Origin: Vulcanimicrobiota bacterium
Lineage (GTDB): Bacteria; Vulcanimicrobiota; Vulcanimicrobiia; Vulcanimicrobiales; Vulcanimicrobiaceae
NCBI GenBank assembly: GCA_019245995.1
Contig: JAFAQW010000093.1
Location: 1-7,760, forward strand
Reading direction: 5' to 3'
Length of the DNA stretch: 7,760 bases
In this document: positions 1 through 5,621 of the stretch, in pieces
Layout of the letters: every line of letters begins with the position of its first letter
Position numbering within the stretch: position 1 is the first letter of the stretch
Notes under the pieces: model-generated
Told to the model about the DNA's origin: nothing
Databases searched by the model: none
The model's input: only the letters and a program-made list of their open reading frames with translations
Translations under genes and position numbers: made by a program

Positions 1-73
1 GAGCGCACAAAAGGCGGTCGCAGCGATCGATTCGTCGCGACAAAAATCCACCGAAGCCGCGCGCGTCAAGTAA
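1..73 (+). CDS. C-terminal end of an unidentified upstream protein (partial)
   Basis: An open frame enters from the left edge (first full codon at base 2) and stops at TAA 71-73. Only 23 residues are visible, rich in Ala, Lys, Ser and Arg, beginning SAQKAVAAID and ending EAARVK. This looks like a hydrophilic, possibly helical tail and cannot be assigned to a family. It stops 10 nt before the ATG of the rod protein gene on the same strand, which fits co-transcription in a flagellar operon. The other two + frames are also open over this short stretch, so the frame choice rests only on the stop codon sitting at a sensible operon distance. Confidence 0.35.
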   Translation, partial: SAQKAVAAIDSSRQKSTEAARVK

Positions 74-83
74 GGCTGCAGCG

Positions 84-812
84 ATGGATCGCGCGCTCTT
101 CGCGGCCGCCAGCGGCATGGCGGCGCAACAACGCAACCTTGATACGATCGCCGACAACTTGGCAAACGCGGGCGTCGTCGGATTCAAAGGTTCTGCCCAA
201 ACGTTCGCCGCGCTGGTCGCGCCGGGGGAAGGCGGCCTCGGAACCGTCGCGCTCGGGCCGCGCCTGCTCTTCGCCCAAGGCAAACTCGCGCGCAGCCCGG
301 GCCCTTTCAACATGGCGATCGAAGGCCCAGGGTTTTTCACTGTAACTGATTCCGCGGGACGTATTCGGTACACGCGCGACGGACAGTTCTCGCGCGCGGC
401 CGACGGCACGCTGCGCAACGCGGCGGACCTGCGGCTCGCCGGCGTCCGCATTCCGGCGGAAGCCCTCTCCCTGACGGTCGGTTCCGACGGCAGCGTTTCC
501 GCTGCCCTTGGTCCGGCGACGCGCGTGATCGCGCACATTCGTCTGGCTGAATTCGCGTCTCCCGAGCGCTTGCGCCCGCTCGGCGGCGCGCTGTTCGAGG
601 CGACGCGCGAAGCCGGGAAACCGCGCCAGCTCGTCCCGGGGACGGAAAATGGTCCGAAGCTGCACTTCGGAATGCTCGAAGAGTCCAACGTCACCATCAT
701 CGACGCGATGATGCAGATCCTTACCGCGCAGCGTGCGTATGAGGCCAACGCAAAGGGCGTTCAAGCCGCCGACGAGATGCTGCGTATTGCCAACAACTTG
801 CAGCGTGGATAG
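84..812 (+). CDS. flgG: Flagellar basal-body rod protein, FlgG/FlgF family
   Basis: Structural protein of the flagellar rod, the drive shaft linking the membrane ring to the hook; it is exported by the flagellar type III system and acts outside the cytoplasmic membrane. Visible family marks: the N-terminal helix MDRALFAAASGMAAQQRNLD with the rod/hook signature ADNLANAGVVGFK (23-35); the central motif NMAIEGPGFFTV followed by YTRDGQFSRAADGTL (about 76-110), typical of FlgG/FlgF; and the C-terminal coiled helix SNVTIIDAMMQILTAQRAYE with NAKGVQAADEML (201-233). Length 242 aa is slightly short for FlgG (about 260) because the middle domain is compact. The C-terminus fits FlgG better than FlgF, but FlgF or a FlhO/FlhP-type paralogue is possible. 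ATG 84 is favoured because the protein starts exactly like the family; AAGG at 72-75 lies 8 nt upstream. The frame is open further upstream, but that extension has no family character. Its stop overlaps the next gene by 8 nt. Confidence 0.9.
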   Translation: MDRALFAAASGMAAQQRNLDTIADNLANAGVVGFKGSAQTFAALVAPGEGGLGTVALGPRLLFAQGKLARSPGPFNMAIEGPGFFTVTDSAGRIRYTRDGQFSRAADGTLRNAADLRLAGVRIPAEALSLTVGSDGSVSAALGPATRVIAHIRLAEFASPERLRPLGGALFEATREAGKPRQLVPGTENGPKLHFGMLEESNVTIIDAMMQILTAQRAYEANAKGVQAADEMLRIANNLQRG

Positions 813-996
813 CGTCACGGCTTATCGGGCCGCGCAAATGTTCGAATCCGTGCTGCTGACGCCGGTCCTTCGCCCCATGATTTCCGGTGCCGGCCTGCTC
901 GGCGATTACGAGCTCGACACGCTCGCGCGTGAGATCGCGGCTCACGACGACATCTTTGCGCGCCTGGTCGCGCGGCGTTTGGAGGGACGGCAATGA
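805..996 (+). CDS. Small FlgJ-like rod-binding domain protein (63 aa)
   Basis: A 63-residue protein starting at GTG 805, overlapping the rod gene by 8 nt, and ending at TGA 994-996, which overlaps the sigma-factor ATG. It contains AYRAAQMFESVLLTPVLRPM (6-25), resembling the AAxxFEallLxxlLkxM core of the FlgJ N-terminal rod-binding domain, then a Gly-rich turn (SGAGLLG) and a helical C-terminus ending in ARLVARRLEG, comparable with the LaxxLaxqL end of that domain. FlgJ helps rod subunits polymerise; many bacteria have this domain without the muramidase part. At 63 aa it is shorter than the usual 90-110 aa, so it may be a minimal form. Position directly after a rod gene supports a rod-assembly role. 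An internal ATG at 838 would give 52 aa but would cut into the core motif. No good Shine-Dalgarno precedes GTG 805, so translational coupling with the rod gene is likely. The family call is my reading by eye. Confidence 0.6.
   Translation: MDSVTAYRAAQMFESVLLTPVLRPMISGAGLLGDYELDTLAREIAAHDDIFARLVARRLEGRQ
981..986 (+). promoter_or_regulatory. Ribosome binding site of the sigma-factor gene
   Basis: GGAGGG lies 6 nt before ATG 993. It is the strongest Shine-Dalgarno on the + strand here and settles the sigma start. It sits inside the end of the FlgJ-like gene, so the sigma gene is set up for efficient initiation together with ATGA stop-start coupling. Confidence 0.8.
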
Positions 997-1670
997 GCCC
1001 GGAGACGCAACGCGACGAACGCGTGCATGCGCTCCTGCCCTTGGCGCGCCGGCTCGCGCGCCGCTTGAAGCGGATGGTGCCGCACTTCGACTTAGACGAC
1101 CTTACGAGCGACGGATGCGTTGGGTTGTTGCGCGCCGTCGACTCCTTCGATCCCCGGCGCGGGACGAAACTGGAGGAGTATGCCCGTCGCCTCATCGTCG
1201 GGGCGATGCTCAACGGCGTCCGGCGGATGGATCCGGTCTCCGAGCGCGCTCGGCGCATCGTGCGCGATGGCGAAAACGAACGTTACGCGTTGGCAGCCGC
1301 TCGTGGAGACGTTCCCAGCACCTACGAGATGGAGCGGCGGCGCCCGGGCTACCGCCGCGCGATCGCATCCGCGTACCGCGGGCAACCCCTCTCGCTCGAC
1401 GCGCCCCTGCCGATCGGCGAATCGCTCGGCGGCGATTGGAACGAGGATCCCGCGCGTATCGTCGAGCAGCGCGCCCAATGCCGCCAGCTCGCGGCGCTGA
1501 TCGAGGGCCTTACGCCGCGTCAGAAGCAGATCGTGCTCCTCCATTACTTCAACGAAACGTCGCTGCGAACGGTCAGCAAACGGCTCGCGATATCGCCTCA
1601 GAGGGCCTCCCAACTGCACCTTAGCGCCCTCGCGCAACTCAAACGGCTGGCGCACGGTGCGACGCGTTGA
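993..1670 (+). CDS. fliA: Sigma-28 family RNA polymerase sigma factor (FliA/SigD/WhiG type)
   Basis: Alternative sigma factor that directs RNA polymerase to late flagellar and chemotaxis promoters in the FliA/SigD branch. Region 2 is clear at residues 33-80: DLDDLTSDGCVGLLRAVDSF, then DPRRG, and IVGAMLNGVRRMDPV, the usual FliA form of DDLxxxGxxGLldAixryDpxrGxxFexYa-xxIrGaMld-lR. Region 3 covers about 106-140 (GDVPSTYEME, QPLSLDAPLP). Region 4 is the helix-turn-helix at about 173-217 (LTPRQKQIVLLHYFNETSLR, with SPQRASQLHLSALAQLK), which reads the -35 element. Length 225 aa is a little under the usual 235-260, mainly from a shorter region 3. ATG 993 overlaps the preceding stop (ATGA). The flagellar neighbours argue for the FliA/SigD role rather than the sporulation role of WhiG. 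No FlgM anti-sigma protein is recognisable in the window. Confidence 0.92.
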   Translation: MSPETQRDERVHALLPLARRLARRLKRMVPHFDLDDLTSDGCVGLLRAVDSFDPRRGTKLEEYARRLIVGAMLNGVRRMDPVSERARRIVRDGENERYALAAARGDVPSTYEMERRRPGYRRAIASAYRGQPLSLDAPLPIGESLGGDWNEDPARIVEQRAQCRQLAALIEGLTPRQKQIVLLHYFNETSLRTVSKRLAISPQRASQLHLSALAQLKRLAHGATR

Positions 1671-1959
1671 ACCTGAAGAACGCCTAACAGCGGCGGCGCT
1701 CGCGCTGGAGCCGAGCCGCTCGGAGGCGGTCGTGGCGACCGTCCCCGAAGCGGAGCTCGAAACTGCCCTACTGCCGCAAGATCATCCGAGGTGGGTCAAA
1801 GATGCGGTGGCGGTGTCGCAGCGAGCCCGCGAACTCATCGCCAAGCTTCGCCCGATCGTCATCCGCGTTCTCTCTTTTTGGGACCACCAGATTCGTTCGA
1901 TCGTCGTCGGCGACCGTCGAGTCTCCGTCGACGTGAGCGGTTGCTATCATGCCGATTGA
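1657..1959 (+). CDS. Hypothetical protein overlapping the end of the sigma gene
   Basis: I do not recognise this 100-aa product. The frame opens with GTG 1657, 14 nt inside the end of the sigma gene, and stops at TGA 1957-1959. Residues 1-40 are acidic and Ala/Glu-rich and look disordered. Residues 43-70 (HPRWVKDAVAVSQRARELIA, then LRPIVIRVLSFW) look helical and basic-hydrophobic. The end (SIVVGDRRVSVDVSG) looks like a beta hairpin and is followed by CYHAD. There is no signal peptide and no obvious membrane segment. An internal GTG at 1732 would give 75 aa and leave a 61-nt gap after the sigma stop. No convincing Shine-Dalgarno precedes either start. Its place behind a sigma-28 gene makes a motility or sigma-regulating role conceivable, but the sequence does not match the FlgM pattern. 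Its last 13 nt overlap the end of the small - strand ORF, so it could also be a chance open frame. Confidence 0.42.
   Translation: MRRVEPEERLTAAALALEPSRSEAVVATVPEAELETALLPQDHPRWVKDAVAVSQRARELIAKLRPIVIRVLSFWDHQIRSIVVGDRRVSVDVSGCYHAD
1711..1741 (+). other. Two tandem GC-rich stem-loops after the sigma gene
   Basis: Two perfect inverted repeats stand side by side starting 40 nt after the sigma stop. The first is CCGAG/CTCGG with a 3-nt loop (1711-1723). The second is CGGTCG/CGACCG with loop TGG (1727-1741). No T-run follows, so this is not a standard intrinsic terminator. It could attenuate transcription or stabilise the 3' end of the flagellar mRNA, or be chance structure in GC-rich coding DNA, since it lies inside the 100-codon ORF. 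Confidence 0.3.
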
Positions 1960-2072
1960 CCGAAATGCGCGGCGATCGCGACGGCGACCGTAGCGATGCC
2001 GAACAGCACAAAGTAGGCCAACCATTGCGCGAAGACGAGCACGTCGTGGATGTCACTGCGGTTTCGGTGCAT
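1947..2072 (-). CDS. Small single-pass membrane protein (41 aa)
   Basis: Short ORF from ATG (2072-2070) to TGA (1949-1947) with an excellent Shine-Dalgarno 7 nt upstream. The product begins with a polar, charged head (MHRNRSDIHD), continues with about 25 mostly hydrophobic residues (roughly 11-35, starting VLVFAQWLAYFVLFGIATVA) and ends in a short polar tail AAHFGQSA. That is the layout of a one-pass inner-membrane peptide; orientation is not certain. It lies 75 nt downstream of the gpmI stop on the same strand, so it may be the last gene of the glycolytic operon or have its own promoter. I do not recognise the family and assign no function. Small proteins like this are commonly missed by gene callers. 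Confidence 0.55.
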   Translation of the reverse strand: MHRNRSDIHDVLVFAQWLAYFVLFGIATVAVAIAAHFGQSA

Positions 2073-2079
2073 TCTGTTA

Positions 2080-2085
2080 CCTCCC
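2080..2085 (-). promoter_or_regulatory. Strong ribosome binding site for the 41-aa membrane ORF
   Basis: On the - strand the sequence reads GGGAGGTAACAGA then ATG. The GGGAGG core is almost a perfect anti-Shine-Dalgarno complement at 7-nt spacing. It is much stronger than any site visible before gap, pgk or tpiA, and is the main reason for calling the short ORF. Confidence 0.6.
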
Positions 2086-2147
2086 ACGGCGATGCTCTCA
2101 TGCGAGGCTGATAGGCGCCGTAGAGAACGCTGTGATTGCGCTGAATT

Positions 2148-3698
2148 TTAACCGCTGGTGAAGAGGTTTTTCCCCGTCATGCGTTCGGGAATCGGCAGGC
2201 GCATCAGCGTCAGGAGGGTCGGCGCGACGTCGCCGAGTTTTCCGTCTTCCGCGAACACGCCGTGTAGGCCGTTAGCAAGCAGCAGCAGCGGGACGGGATT
2301 CGTCGTGTGCGCCGTGATCGGATTGCCGCTTGCGTCGATCTCTTCTTCCGCGTTGCCGTGGTCGGCCGTGATCGCGAGCAGGCCGCCGGCGCGCAGGGTT
2401 GCGTCGACGAGACGCCCGAGCGATTCGTCCACGATCTCGAGGCCCGCGATCGTCGGTTGCCATTTGCCCGTGTGGCCGAGCATGTCGGCATTCGCGTAGT
2501 TCATCACGATTGCATCGTATTTGCCGCTCTGAATGGCGGCGACTGCCGCATCGGTGATTTCGCGCGCGCGCATCGCGGGAGCCAGATCGTAAGTCGGCAC
2601 CGAGCGATCGGACGGAATCAGCTCGCGATCTTCGCCTTCGAACTGATCCTCTCGCCCGCCGTTGAAGAAATAGGTAACGTGGGCGTACTTCTCGGTTTCC
2701 GCGAGCCGCATTTGGCGTAGTCCTTCGCGCGCGACGATCTCCCCAAAGGTATCGTATTGCGCACGCGGCCCGAAGAGCACCGGGTTGGTGTACTGTTCTT
2801 CGTACTTCGTCATCGTCGCAAAGAACGGATCGCGATACCGCTTTGAGGGAAAGACGCCGAATCCATCGTCGTAATACAGTTCCGTGCCGGCGTTGAAGGC
2901 CGTCAGGAGCTGTCGCGCGCGGTCCGGCCGAAAGTTGAAGAACAGGAATGCATCGCCGTCGTTGATGGGGCGCGGCGAGCTCACGATCGTTGGGGCGACG
3001 AACTCGTCGTCTTCGTTTCGCGCGTACGCCATGTGGACGGCCTCGAGCGCGCTGGGCGCGCGGTATTGCGCCTCGCCGTTGGCCAAGAGGTCGTACGCTA
3101 ATCGCGTGCGCTCCCAGCGGCGGTCGCGATCCATCGCGTAGTAGCGGCCGGTGACGTCGGCCAGCGATCCCGAGCGCCCAACCGATGCGAGTTTGGCTTC
3201 GAGCTGTTCCACGTACTTCGCCGCAGAACGCGGCGGGGTGTCCCGTCCGTCGAGAAACGCATGGACGGCGATCGCGGCTCCCACGCCCACGGCCGCATCG
3301 ATCAGCGCGAACAGATGCGTCATCGAGCTGTGGACGCAGCCGTCGGAGAGCAAGCCCATGAGATGCAGCGTGCCCGGTCCGCGCGCGACGTGCGCGAACG
3401 CGCGACTCAGCGTTTCGTTGCGCGGGAGTTCGCCCTCGGCGATCGCCGCATCGATGATGGTCACACCCTGCGGGACGACCCTCCCGCTTCCCAAATTCAT
3501 GTGGCCGACCTCGCTGTTGCCCATCACGCCTTTGGGCAGACCGACCGCCTCACCCGACGCCTGCAGTAGCGTGTGCGGCCATCGCCGCAGCAAACCGTGC
3601 CAGACGGGGAGCGCCGCGGCCGCGATCGCGTTCCCTCGCTTCTCCGCACGAACGCCCCAGCCGTCGAGCACGGCGAGCACGACGGGACGATACTGCAT
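2148..3698 (-). CDS. gpmI: 2,3-bisphosphoglycerate-independent phosphoglycerate mutase
   Basis: Converts 3-phosphoglycerate to 2-phosphoglycerate in lower glycolysis and gluconeogenesis, in the cytoplasm, using two metal ions (usually Mn) and a phosphoserine intermediate. Alkaline-phosphatase superfamily. Key sites in 516 aa (family about 510): metal-binding Asp12 in LAVLDGWG; catalytic Ser62 in MGNSEVGHMNLGSGR; substrate loop LDGRDTPP (149-156); GRYYAMDRDRRWER (184-197); FRPDRARQL (256-264); KYAH (337-340); the second metal cluster in NYANADMLGHTG (400-411) and TADHGNAE (444-451); and AHTTNPVP (463-470). All expected catalytic positions look intact. The ATG directly follows the tpiA stop with no spacer (TAAATG), so translation is probably coupled. 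It ends the visible glycolytic group; enolase, often next, is absent here. Confidence 0.97.
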   Translation of the reverse strand: MQYRPVVLAVLDGWGVRAEKRGNAIAAAALPVWHGLLRRWPHTLLQASGEAVGLPKGVMGNSEVGHMNLGSGRVVPQGVTIIDAAIAEGELPRNETLSRAFAHVARGPGTLHLMGLLSDGCVHSSMTHLFALIDAAVGVGAAIAVHAFLDGRDTPPRSAAKYVEQLEAKLASVGRSGSLADVTGRYYAMDRDRRWERTRLAYDLLANGEAQYRAPSALEAVHMAYARNEDDEFVAPTIVSSPRPINDGDAFLFFNFRPDRARQLLTAFNAGTELYYDDGFGVFPSKRYRDPFFATMTKYEEQYTNPVLFGPRAQYDTFGEIVAREGLRQMRLAETEKYAHVTYFFNGGREDQFEGEDRELIPSDRSVPTYDLAPAMRAREITDAAVAAIQSGKYDAIVMNYANADMLGHTGKWQPTIAGLEIVDESLGRLVDATLRAGGLLAITADHGNAEEEIDASGNPITAHTTNPVPLLLLANGLHGVFAEDGKLGDVAPTLLTLMRLPIPERMTGKNLFTSG

Positions 3699-4445
3699 TT
3701 ACGCCGTCGCGGTTGCTATCAGGCTTGCGAAACCGTCCGGATCGAGCGACGCTCCGCCGACCAAACCGCCGTTGATATCGGGCTCGCGCAGGTAGTCCGC
3801 GACGTTCTGCGCGTTCATGCTGCCGCCGTAGAGTATCGGCGCTTCGCTGAGGCCGTCGAGGCACCCGCGAATCGCGCGCATGACGCGTTGCGCTTCGTCG
3901 GGTGCGCAACTGCGGCCGGTCCCGATGGCCCAGATCGGCTCGTATGCGAGGATCACGCGCGCGAGATCGACGTTCGCGAGACCGCGTAGTGCCAAGCGGG
4001 TCTGCCAGATCACGTGCTCGTCGATGATGCCCGCGTTCCGCTGTTCGAGCGTTTCGCCGACGGCGACGATCGGCGTGATGCCTTGTTCCAGCGCGGTGCG
4101 CACCTTCCGGTGCACCGCCTCGTCGGTTTCGTTGCAGTAGGCGCGGCGTTCCGAGTGGCCCACAATGACGTGCGAAACCCCGAACTCGCGCAACATCGGC
4201 GCGCTTACTTCGCCGGTGAATGCGCCTTCGAGCTCCCAATGCATCGTCTGCGCGCCGAGGCGCACGCGCGTGTTGCGCAGCGCCTGCCAGGCCGCTGGAA
4301 TCGACGGAAACGGCGGAGCGAGTACGATCTCGACGTGGTGCGGCAGCGTCGCCGCCTTTGGCAAGAACAGGTCCAAAAACGCGGCCGTATCGGCGGCCGT
4401 TTTGTGCATCTTCCAGTTTGCCGCGAAGATCGTTCTACCGCTCAA
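3699..4445 (-). CDS. tpiA: Triose-phosphate isomerase
   Basis: Interconverts dihydroxyacetone phosphate and glyceraldehyde 3-phosphate; a cytoplasmic TIM-barrel enzyme, normally a dimer. Catalytic residues are visible: Lys12 in FAANWKMH, His97 in VIVGHSERR and Glu169 in the signature AYEPIWAIGTG (167-177). Phosphate-binding loops are YGGSMN (206-211) and GGLVGGASL (226-234). Length 248 aa is normal. The only sensible start is TTG 4445, which places the N-terminus as expected for the family; it overlaps the end of pgk by 11 nt. A GGGGGT stretch about 9 nt upstream may serve as a weak ribosome site. The TTG and the overlap suggest expression depends on ribosomes arriving from pgk. The stop abuts the gpmI ATG. 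Confidence 0.96.
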   Translation of the reverse strand: MSGRTIFAANWKMHKTAADTAAFLDLFLPKAATLPHHVEIVLAPPFPSIPAAWQALRNTRVRLGAQTMHWELEGAFTGEVSAPMLREFGVSHVIVGHSERRAYCNETDEAVHRKVRTALEQGITPIVAVGETLEQRNAGIIDEHVIWQTRLALRGLANVDLARVILAYEPIWAIGTGRSCAPDEAQRVMRAIRGCLDGLSEAPILYGGSMNAQNVADYLREPDINGGLVGGASLDPDGFASLIATATA

Positions 4446-5616
4446 GCGCTGCTACCCCCGGAAGCGTCATGCCTTCGAGGAACTCGAGCGTGGCGCCGCC
4501 GCCGGTTGAAACGTGCGTGGCCTTCGACGCAAAGCCCAGCATGTGAGCCGCGGCGGCGGCGTCGCCGCCCCCGATCACCGACGTGGCGCCCCCGGCCGTT
4601 GCGGCTGCAATGGCGTCTCCCACGACTTGCGTTCCCGCGCGAAACGCAGAACGTTCGTACACGCCCATGGGGCCATTGAACACAATCGTTTTCGCGTTTT
4701 TGATCGTTCTCGCGTACGACCGCGCCGTCGCGGGACCGATGTCGGCGATCACGTCGGCTCCGACGTCGGAGATCGGGACGACGCGGGCGGCCGCGCCGTC
4801 GTCGAGCGACGCCGCCACGACGGCGTCCGTCGGCAGGCCGAGCGCGACGTTGCGTTGCGCGCAAACGTCGAGAATTTGCGCGGCCGGTCCCAGATCGTCG
4901 TCGCGCAACGAGTGGCCGACGTTGACGCCCTGCGCCGCGAGCAGCGTGTTCGCCATGCCGCCGCCGACGCAGAACGCATTCACCAACTCGCTCAGACGTT
5001 GCAACAGACCGATCTTGTCTTTGATCTTGGCGCCCCCAATCGCGCAGACGAAGGGCCGCGCGGGATCGATCATAATCGCCGAAAGCGCGTTCAGCTCGGC
5101 CTCCATCAGGAATCCAGCGGCGCTGGGAAGCAGGTGCGCCACTCCTTCGGTGGAGGCGTGCGCGCGATGCGCGGTAGCGAAGGCATCGTTGACGTAGAGA
5201 TCGCCGAGCTCGGCGAGGCGGCGCGCAAACGAAGAATCGTTGCGTTCCTCTTCGGGATGGAAGCGGACGTTTTCCAGCAGAAGGATGTCGCCGTCTGCCA
5301 TCGCCGCCACGGCGTCCCCGGCCGGCTCGCCGATGCAGTCTTCCGCAAACGATACGCGGACGTCTAAGCGGTCCGCCAGCGCTTGGGCCACCGGGCGCAG
5401 CGACAGCGCCCAATTTATCCTGCCCTCGGGACGGCCGAGATGCGAAAGTACGATGGTGCGGGCGTCCCGTTCACGCAGCCAGCGCAGCGTGGGCAGAGCC
5501 GCGTCGATGCGGGCGGTATCGGCGATGGCGCCGTCGACCATCGGGACGTTCAAGTCTTCGCGCACCAACACGCGCTTGCCGCGAACGTCAAGCTGTTCGA
5601 GCCGGCGGAACGCCAC
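4435..5616 (-). CDS. pgk: Phosphoglycerate kinase
   Basis: Transfers phosphate from 1,3-bisphosphoglycerate to ADP, the first ATP-yielding step of glycolysis; monomeric, cytoplasmic, two-domain. I chose GTG 5616, giving 393 aa that begin (M)AFRRLEQLDVRGKRVLVR, the exact family N-terminus; the frame is open to ATG 5694, but that adds 26 non-family residues and runs over gap. N-domain substrate sites: REDLNVP (19-25; usually RVDFNVP), Arg36, SHLGRPEG (58-65), LLLENVRFHPEE (112-123), NDAFATAHRAHAS (143-155). C-domain nucleotide sites: GGAKIKDK (194-201), FNGPMGVYE (313-321), GGGDAAAA (349-356), STGGGATLEFLEG (370-382). GTG is 5 nt after the gap stop and has no clear Shine-Dalgarno, so reinitiation from gap is likely. 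It overlaps tpiA by 11 nt. Confidence 0.96.
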   Translation of the reverse strand: MAFRRLEQLDVRGKRVLVREDLNVPMVDGAIADTARIDAALPTLRWLRERDARTIVLSHLGRPEGRINWALSLRPVAQALADRLDVRVSFAEDCIGEPAGDAVAAMADGDILLLENVRFHPEEERNDSSFARRLAELGDLYVNDAFATAHRAHASTEGVAHLLPSAAGFLMEAELNALSAIMIDPARPFVCAIGGAKIKDKIGLLQRLSELVNAFCVGGGMANTLLAAQGVNVGHSLRDDDLGPAAQILDVCAQRNVALGLPTDAVVAASLDDGAAARVVPISDVGADVIADIGPATARSYARTIKNAKTIVFNGPMGVYERSAFRAGTQVVGDAIAAATAGGATSVIGGGDAAAAAHMLGFASKATHVSTGGGATLEFLEGMTLPGVAALER

Positions 5617-5621
5617 GAGTT

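Noticed and set aside
66..818. A 250-codon - strand open frame opposite the rod gene
   Set aside because: It lies exactly antisense to a clear FlgG-family protein. Its product is Arg-rich, low-complexity and without family motifs, as expected for shadow frames in GC-rich DNA.
733..996. Longer version of the FlgJ-like ORF starting at ATG 733
   Set aside because: The extra 24 residues are read from inside the conserved FlgG C-terminal helix in another frame and look non-protein-like; GTG 805 is the better start.
1791..2111. A 106-codon + strand frame through the intergenic region
   Set aside because: It begins inside the 100-codon ORF in another frame, its product is Arg/Asp-rich without structure, and it lies opposite the 41-aa ORF with its strong ribosome site.
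2101..2150. Possible intrinsic terminator after gpmI
   Set aside because: Only a 5-bp imperfect stem (AGCGC with GCGTT, one wobble pair) is present, and no T-run follows on the - strand. I cannot support a terminator here.
3151..4239. Long open frames antisense or frame-shifted to gpmI and tpiA on both strands
   Set aside because: All are Arg/Ser/Ala-rich shadows of genes with intact catalytic motifs.
4442..5413. A 323-codon frame on the same strand as pgk, in another frame
   Set aside because: The product is almost entirely Arg, Gly and Ala, typical of a +1 shadow of a high-GC gene; the PGK frame is unequivocal.
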